The notes beneath the pieces are model-generated. The model was not told the origin of the DNA, did no database searches, and saw only the letters and a program-made list of their open reading frames with translations. From assembly GCA_964017195.1 (NCBI GenBank), contig OZ024896.1, positions 34,802,807 through 34,866,806 of the forward strand: 64,000 nt of DNA, given 5' to 3'. Origin of the DNA: Siderastrea radians. Lineage: Eukaryota > Cnidaria > Anthozoa > Scleractinia > Rhizangiidae. The first letter of the stretch is position 1; every line of letters begins with the position of its first letter. Positions 58,175 to 64,000 of this stretch are shown one piece after another. Position numbers and translations under genes: made by a program.

Positions 58175-58331
58175 TTAACTTCGTTTATCTTTCATGGATT
58201 TTTTGCTTGCTTCCCTTCTCCTTTTGTTAATGGGATTTCGGGGATCAAATATTTCAAATGTATCCTCGTCTTCAATGAATGCATCCCTAGCTCGTCTGTC
58301 TTGAGTTTCACATGTCAGAGAATGAAACATC
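58175..58331 (-). CDS. CWC27: CWC27 last coding exon
   Basis: This exon encodes the extreme C-terminus of the spliceosome-associated cyclophilin CWC27: one base completing a Trp codon, then 51 residues and TAA at 58175-58177. Diagnostic text is DTFEIFDPRNPINKRRREAS, very close to the vertebrate protein as I remember it. The acceptor is TTCCAG at 58332-58337. A consensus donor GTAAGT (58146-58151 in reverse) lies 24 bases after the stop, so a 3'UTR intron is possible. The family member is a component of activated spliceosomes with an N-terminal PPIase-like domain, which would lie beyond this window. Phase matches exon 59468-59583. Confidence 0.85.
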
Positions 58332-58393
58332 CTGGAATAAAGAATTCAGAGTTACTCGGGCAATACGGGTCTAACTTTTAAGTATGTGGACGA

Positions 58394-58915
58394 GTGTGAC
58401 CATTCAAATGACAGCTACCGAGAAATACTTTTCTGTGGCACTGTTTATTATGCTATACAAGGTGGTTGAGTGGTTTTAACTTTTGAGTCTGGGGATGAAA
58501 TCCTGAAGTGTGACCATTCAAATGAAAGCTACTGAGCAGTGCTGACCTGTGGTATTGTTTATAATGCTGAGCAAGGTGGTACCAAACGTTTGACTCTCTG
58601 GATGAAATCCTAAAGTGTGACCATTCAAATGAAAGCTACTGAGCAGTACTGTCCTGTGGTATTGTTTATAATGCTGAACAAGGTGGTTCTAACTTTTGAC
58701 TCTGTGGATGAAATCCTAAAGTGTGACCATTCAAATGAAAGCTACTGAGCAGTACTGTCCTGTGGTACTGTTTATTATGCTGTACAAAGTGATTCTAACT
58801 TTTGAGTCTGTGGATGGGATCTTCAAGTGTGATGAATGAAATGCTAGCTCCTGAGCATTGATTATCTAAGGTGCTTTACAAGGTGGCACTGGGCTATACC
58901 TCTGTGGATGCACTT
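58394..58915. repeat. 106-bp minisatellite, about five units
   Basis: Units start with GTGTGACCATTCAAATGA at 58394, 58508, 58615 and 58721, and a decayed one at 58827 (lengths 114, 107, 106, 106). The array is in the last CWC27 intron, just upstream of the final exon. One isolated unit is at about 60990-61090 in another CWC27 intron. I recall this motif as common in corals. Confidence 0.85.
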
Positions 58916-59467
58916 TTCGGATATAAGGTGTTCAGAACCCACTCGGCGCTAGGAGTCTCGTTCGTTGTTGATCACCTCCTATCAAACGCGCGCTCGTGTA
59001 ATAACTGTTACTTACTGCATTATACACACACTGTTTCAGTAATAGCCTGTTCAAACGCTCATTTTCTAGAGTGAAAAGGAAAGGCTGCGCAGGTAGAAAA
59101 AGTAACGTGAGCGCTGCTGCCTTCAAGTGGTAGGCGAGAATGAGTAGAGAGCACTCTTTCCGTTCACAATGCCCTTTCCTAGCGCCATCTTTCCACATAA
59201 TATGATTGCCCGCAACAAGCTATCTTTTACTGTCCGTAGATCGTAATACACGCACCTTACTGCCTCGCCTATATATGGCCGCAGAATACTAGCTTACGTT
59301 TCTGGTGGGATTGTTGGCGTAAAGACGAAGTTTGAGTGGCGGAGAAGCGAGAACGAGGGGCGAAGCCACGAGGGGAATGAGGGGGAGATGCAAAGGAAAA
59401 GGTTTGGCGGTGGCTTTAACTTCGCGCGCTGACAATGCAAGCTACAGAATACAGAGGAGTCTCTTAC

Positions 59468-59583
59468 CATCCCGTGTCATCTCCCTCTTCGTTTTCATTT
59501 CCGTTCTTGTTATCTTCTTCCTTCTCTTCTTCTTCTGGGGACTGTGCAAGCTTGGCTTGAAATTCCGCCAAAAGCGCTAAGTT
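59468..59583 (-). CDS. CWC27: CWC27 penultimate coding exon
   Basis: The 116-nt exon begins in phase 0 with NLALLAEFQAKLAQSPEEEE and continues with an acidic stretch ending GDDTG plus TG of a Trp codon completed by the next exon. The acceptor is GCGTAG (59584-59589) and the donor is GTAAGA (59462-59467). The LALL.EF..KL helix followed by an acidic tract and the Gly-Trp junction matches the vertebrate CWC27 order. Exon phases on both sides agree. Confidence 0.85.
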
Positions 59584-60001
59584 CTACGCGGAAAAGAAGG
59601 CAATGATGAGAAAGAAAAAGGCACAGTTAAGGACAGTGATGAAAGACCAAAAATTTACAAGGGTAATATTGGTTGAGCCTCGTTTCCAAACTGTGTGCTA
59701 TATTTGGGAAAAGGAGCCCATTTAACTCATTAGTGGTACCACAATTTGGGACTAGATAGTACCTAGTGTAAATTGCAGTTATTCTTCAAATCCAGTGTCA
59801 AACCTTTTCTGAAGCGTGGGTTGAACCAACTCTTTAAATAAGGCATTTTCAGAAAATAGCTCCTTGACTATAAAGCGCGGGCAAAACAAGAACACTGAAC
59901 AATTTGGGTTCTCACTGATTGTTATGAAAATCGGAGTAGGCTGAAGCTCTTTGAAAGCGCTTAAGAGACGAAGAGAGCATAGAGTGGTTGCTGTTGTTGT
60001 T

Positions 60002-60480
60002 GTAGCTCCAATGCCGGCTGACAGTGTGTGTGACAAAACAACACTGCGTGACAGGTTCAGGGACGCGTTGTGTGCCAGTGCACGCGGTACTAAAGAGCAG
60101 GGAAAGTATCTTAAGACGTATGGTCAAAGAGCATTTTCACATATTGCAGAAGTGTTATGGAACTCTCTTCCAAAGGATATGAGGAGCTGCAAGACGTTGA
60201 CTACTTTTAAAACTAAGCTGAAGACCTTTCTTTTTAAGCGTATTTTTAATTGACACTGTATTATATAACTAGTTTTATTGTAAATATTGTCAATATTATT
60301 ATTGATACTTTGTAGCTTAAGACCTGTCTTTTAAAAGTACTTTTAATTGATATTGTATTATTTAATTATTTCAATTATTTAATTTTAAATATTGTAAAGC
60401 GCTGTTGAATACCTTGTACCATTATTATTATTATTATTATTATTATTAGTATTAGTATTATTATCATTATTATTATTATT
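60002..60480 (+). mobile_element. 3' end of a LINE with (ATT)n tail
   Basis: The open frame to the stop at 60251-60253 ends YGQRAFSHIAEVLWNSLPKD then LTTFKTKLKTFLFKRIFN, the common C-terminus of CR1/RTE-like polymerases. A duplicated 3'UTR segment (agtttt.aattg.cattgtattat) and an ATT-rich microsatellite (60420-60480) follow. It is 5' truncated. Confidence 0.65.
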
Positions 60481-60553
60481 GCAAGACAACACAAATAACT
60501 GCGGCTTTAAGCTTTTTCACTCCCAGAGTCAGTTATGGAAACATTATTGTGAT

Positions 60554-60989
60554 TTACCGTAAATGATCGATTAAGCGCCGCTACTCGAATAAGCGCCGCT
60601 CTCGAATAAGCGCCGCACCTTCACCGAAAATAATTTAATAAGCGCCGCTCTCGAATAAGCGCCGCGGCCCTAATTTGGGTATTGTTCATGTGTTCATGTT
60701 ACCTCTTGTATTTGAGCAGCAATACTTTCACAAAGACACTGAGAAACTTTATTCATGTTACCTTTTGTATTTGAGCAGCAATACTTTCACAGACTGAGAA
60801 ACTGCAGTCATGATACCTCTTGTATTTCATTCGAAATAATTTCATATTAAATTGTGCATACCTAGTATTCGCCTCATTTAATTCTCTCTATATTCCCCTC
60901 ACTGCTTTACCCGTAGTTGAAATAAGCGCCGCACCTTTAACAGAGAAAATTAAATAAGCGCCGCGGTGCTTAATCGATCATTGCGGTAA
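60554..60989. mobile_element. TIR element with AAGCGCCGC repeats
   Basis: Ends TTACCGTAAATGATCGATTA and, inverted, TTACCGCAATGATCGATTAA. AATAAGCGCCGC occurs four times on the left side and twice on the right. The centre has two tandem copies of a 74-bp-like block (ttacctcttgtatttgagcagcaatactttcac). GTGAT flanks at 60549-60553 and 60991-60995 may be a TSD, one base off. Non-coding. Confidence 0.65.
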
Positions 60990-61186
60990 GGTGATTCTAA
61001 CTTCTAAGTCTGAGGATGAAATCCCGTGGTGTGACCATTCAAATGAAATCTCATCAGCAGTACTTTTACATGGTACTATTTATATTTAATTATCTTACAA
61101 AATGAAATTCGCGACTCATCTTCAATTTTGATTTCAGGCACTCTTGGGAGCTAGTTAAAGGGTTAATATTGAAAGAGAAATATTAC

Positions 61187-61293
61187 CTGTTCATCTCTTC
61201 CTTCACCTTTTCTCTTCTGAGCCGCTTTGTTTTTCTCGAGGTAAGATATTTGTTCAGCGTGAAACGCGGCCAAGACATCTGATTCTTTTGAAT
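61187..61293 (-). CDS. CWC27: CWC27 internal exon (Lys/Glu-rich)
   Basis: 107-nt exon between acceptor TTATCAG (tract ending at 61294) and donor GTAATA. Two bases complete a codon, then 35 codons read SKESDVLAAFHAEQISYLEK and end GEGRDEQ, joining in phase 0 to NLALLAEF in the next exon. In vertebrate CWC27 the LALL helix is likewise preceded by a basic segment ending in a similar Arg-Glu-x-Gln. The other frames contain a stop or are hydrophobic nonsense. The upstream exon was not found. Confidence 0.72.
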
Positions 61294-61908
61294 CTGATAA
61301 AACACAATAAACAGAATTAAAAAAATACACAACAGAAAGTAGAAAAAAATGTTAAAGTGGAGAGAAGAAAATGATCTCATCTTTTTCAACTTTCAATTTA
61401 ATTTTTCATTTTTTATGGAAATGAAACTTCATCGTCTAACATAATTATTTATCACCACTATTAGGAAAAACAAATATTTGTCAAAACTCTCAAAAAGAGT
61501 TTTTTCGGACGTCTTCAAACATTACTTATTTGTGTTTTAAAAAGAAGGTTCCCTTTTTTTCAGTGACAGCATTAAAACAATTTATCCTGGACTTCTCTTC
61601 GTCTCACTATATTTCCACACCTGCCTGTACGCGTTTTTAAACTGACAATCCCTTAACTACGTATTCGGGGTATGTGGTTAATGGCGATACTTTTATTTGT
61701 GAAGCGAAACGAGAAATTTGCAGTTCAAAAGATAGTTTCAAATACTGCTGCAATAGGGCAATGGGAGCAAAAATTCGGACTCATGTAAATTTAACAAATT
61801 ACTTTTTCAGGTAAGAGAAGAAAGATGAAACAATGTATACGCCTTGACCGTTCAGTTCAGCCAATAAAAAAGAAAAAAAGAAGGATAGCGAAAAGAAAAA
61901 ACGGAACT

Positions 61909-61979
61909 TGCACTGGCCGGGAATCGAACCCGGGCCTCCCGCGTGGCAGGCGAGAATTCTACCACTGAACCACCAGTGC
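61909..61979 (-). tRNA. tRNA-Gly(GCC)
   Basis: 71-nt cloverleaf on the minus strand: acceptor stem GCACTGG/CCAGTGC, A box TGGTTCAGTGG, anticodon loop CTGCCAC with GCC anticodon, extra arm and B box GGTTCGATTCC. A T6 Pol III terminator follows seven bases after the 3' end. It matches the highly conserved animal tRNA-Gly-GCC pattern. It lies upstream of the CWC27 exons on the same strand, probably inside an intron of that gene. Confidence 0.96.
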
Positions 61980-63350
61980 AACCTGCCAAAGCTTGTCAAA
62001 ACCAAAGTAATCGTTTCAGAGCTGACTCGCGCACTACATTTCAAAATTGAAGTTCAAAGTTTCAAAGAAGACCTTCGCTTTTTTCCTGGTTCCAATTTTT
62101 CGCATTCTTAAGAGAGAAGAAGAAGTTAAAAAGCTGATGATTCGGGCGTTATCGGCCACGTCAACGTTGAAAACAGAAAATGAATGAAATTACATTCCTG
62201 TGGACAGGAACGTTTTGAATTTCTTTTTACTTCAACCGATGAACCGAAAAATGTATACGAGTTGACAGGGCTTTAGATAAATCATTGAAAAGTAATCGCC
62301 AAACGACAGCGTTTTAACAAACACGTGGCCATTGCTTTTGAATAGTTTTGTCTTAAAATAAGACTTGCAGTTACTACTCTCAAATTCTAAAATGCTACAG
62401 ATGGGTTATACTAGAAGAGGGGGCCAAAGAAGTGATTGACAAGAAGTGTAAGGGATTTTATTAGCGCAGGAAAAGAAAGAACGAAGCGGAGGCGGATCCT
62501 TTGTTGAATAACCACAGGTTACTAACTAATAAAACTTTTCATGAACAGGGAGCCCTGGCTATAACGGAGGCGCAAGTCAATGCAATTTTACACAGTAACT
62601 GAATTGTCATCGTATCAACATTAGAACAAAAAAAAAAAAAAGAAAAAGAAACAACAGATGGGTAAATAAAAAGAGCCTGAACAAATAAACGATTGCATTG
62701 AAAAAGAAAAGGAATTTAAAAGCTCGCAAGCCGGCAAAATACAACGAGGTAATCTCAGGTTTGCTGTCTGAAAACTAGGTTGGAAAAATTCCTTTTTAAG
62801 ACCAAAAGTGAGACATACCCAATCGTAGAGCTTCAAATTTTTTGGTTATTCTGCTTGTGAGATTGGCAAATTTCTTCGCGATGAACACAAAATAGATCCC
62901 GTGAAAATTTACTAGACGCACAAATATACTCCATATTTGAAACTGCCACGTGAATATAGCCTTAGAACCACAAGGGGTCACCAAAATTTGGCCGGAGGTT
63001 GTTTTAGTAAGAAAATCACTGCATGCGCTTTTGCTTGAGACAAAATCATGATAAAGGAGTGGACGTAGGGGGGAGGGGGGAGGAGGAGTGTCCAATTTAC
63101 TTAACGCGTTCAAATATCACAAATGACACACTGAACCAATCAGAACTCGAAAATACGTGTAATTACCGCCAAGCGCGGATAAACGCGCGCGCGAAAGTCA
63201 TGATTGGTTTTGGTTTCATATCTGATTGGTTGAGAAAGTAGCGCGAGTAATTTTAACCAATCACAGAGCGAAGTAAAGCAGAACCAAAGTGAACGCGAAT
63301 TACTTTCGGCAAAATTGAAAACTACTCTTTCCTCCTCTGTTCTGATATTT

Positions 63351-63351
63351 A

Positions 63352-63382
<31 letters not shown>

Positions 63383-63383
63383 G
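63351..63383. repeat. (AAAT)n microsatellite
   Basis: About eight AAAT/ATAA units in a row. Confidence 0.85.
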
Positions 63384-64000
63384 TGAATCTTTTTACTTAG
63401 GTGTCAACGTTATTCAGCTCAGAATGCTAATTGGGGACACCTCAAGATCGAATTGGAATTTGGATGTGTTGGTTTTTGAGAAGAGGGAAAAATTGGAGTA
63501 CACGGAGAAAAACCTCTCGGAGCAAGGACGAGAACCAACAACAAACTCAACCCACATATGATGCCGGGACCGGCGTCGACTGAACCAACCTCTTTAATAC
63601 GCGTCCATATTTTTATGAGTCCTTGGTGGCCAGACTTAATAGGTTCCACTGTGCTAAAATAGCAATTTTTCCTACTTCTTTTCTAACAGAACATCAACAA
63701 CATCGAACACTCCGGTTGTCCCTAGATCTTGGGCTTTCTGTTAATTCAATCAACCGTTAATTCAATTACTGTTAATGAACACAAGCTCTTCTACTTTCCT
63801 ATAATCCTGATAATCCTTAATATGCACCAACTCATTCTCGACCCCAGAGCTCTTCCCTTTTACGCGCGCGAAGTCAGAAGCGTAAGCACTGGGGTCGAGA
63901 ATGGCACCAACTGTAACTTAGCCCGGGACTAAGCGAGGAACGTTTCTTGCTGCTTTTAGTTTATGTGTGCATTTTTTATTCTAGTGTTTTCTGTAACTTG

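Larger units (their letters stand above)
59584..61186 (-). other. CWC27: CWC27 intron with antisense repeats
   Basis: It separates exons 61187-61293 and 59468-59583. It holds a LINE tail (60002-60480, plus strand), a TIR element (60554-60989) and one minisatellite unit. No other exon was seen. Confidence 0.6.
61294..64000. other. Upstream intron/intergenic sequence of CWC27
   Basis: No further CWC27 exon could be recognised, so the next one probably lies beyond the window or is too short to see. Contents noted: tRNA-Gly at 61909-61979, an A-run at 62627-62640, a GA-rich stretch near 63070, and an (AAAT)n tract at 63351-63383. Confidence 0.4.

Noticed and set aside
60420..60480. Possible centromeric or satellite array
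   Set aside because: It is a short ATT microsatellite forming the tail of a LINE.

Overview
The window looks like nuclear DNA of an animal, most likely an anthozoan cnidarian and probably a stony coral. It is AT-rich and repeat-rich, with L1/Tx1-type and CR1/L2-like LINE remains and many short terminal-inverted-repeat (TIR) elements. A spliced metazoan gene (CWC27) and a eukaryotic tRNA gene lie at the right end. The coral assignment rests partly on my recollection that the 106-bp minisatellite and several dispersed repeats are common in coral genomes; I could not search.

The main content, about 1-51.3 kb, is a head-to-tail array of five minus-strand paralogues of one gene family. Starts lie near 2229, 9521, 19181, 31988 and 51253. 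Three copies are intact (about 824-859 aa), one has a late frameshift, and one is broken by several lesions and cut by the window edge. Each reads as one uninterrupted exon. It encodes five roughly 100-residue repeats (consensus near YS..EAE.RVRDCFAG then TYDIFDIH.AL), then a trypsin-like serine peptidase domain with a complete His-Asp-Ser triad and a short conserved tail. I do not recognise this architecture as a named family. The 5' flanks share a GGTAACCA motif and, in three copies, an ETS-like CACTTCCGG motif at constant spacing, so the copies were duplicated together with their promoters.

The spacers are layered transposon deposits. The spacers right of copies 2 and 3 come from a recent duplication: 18275-27846 matches 31085-47153 almost base for base. 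Each copy therefore serves as the empty site for insertions in the other. In the second copy I can read a 1598-bp element with TAA target-site duplication (TSD), a 1673-bp element with TAA TSD that carries a nested palindrome cluster, a 4.07-kb foldback element with CTTT TSD, and a 414-bp deletion in a LINE. In the first copy I see a 722-bp tandem duplication and a 282-bp microhomology deletion. Both copies share an older TA-flanked transposon whose terminal iterons were the target of a full-length L1/Tx1 LINE. Copy 1 has an 8-bp-TSD hAT-like MITE inserted about 50 bp upstream of its start, which pushes its promoter motifs away.

From about 51.5 kb to the end the gene family is absent. I see TIR elements, LINE tails, a 106-bp minisatellite and long stretches with no recognisable content. 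Three minus-strand exons encode the C-terminus of the spliceosomal cyclophilin CWC27 (58175-61293), with splice sites and phases that agree. A tRNA-Gly(GCC) gene lies upstream of these exons, probably within a CWC27 intron.
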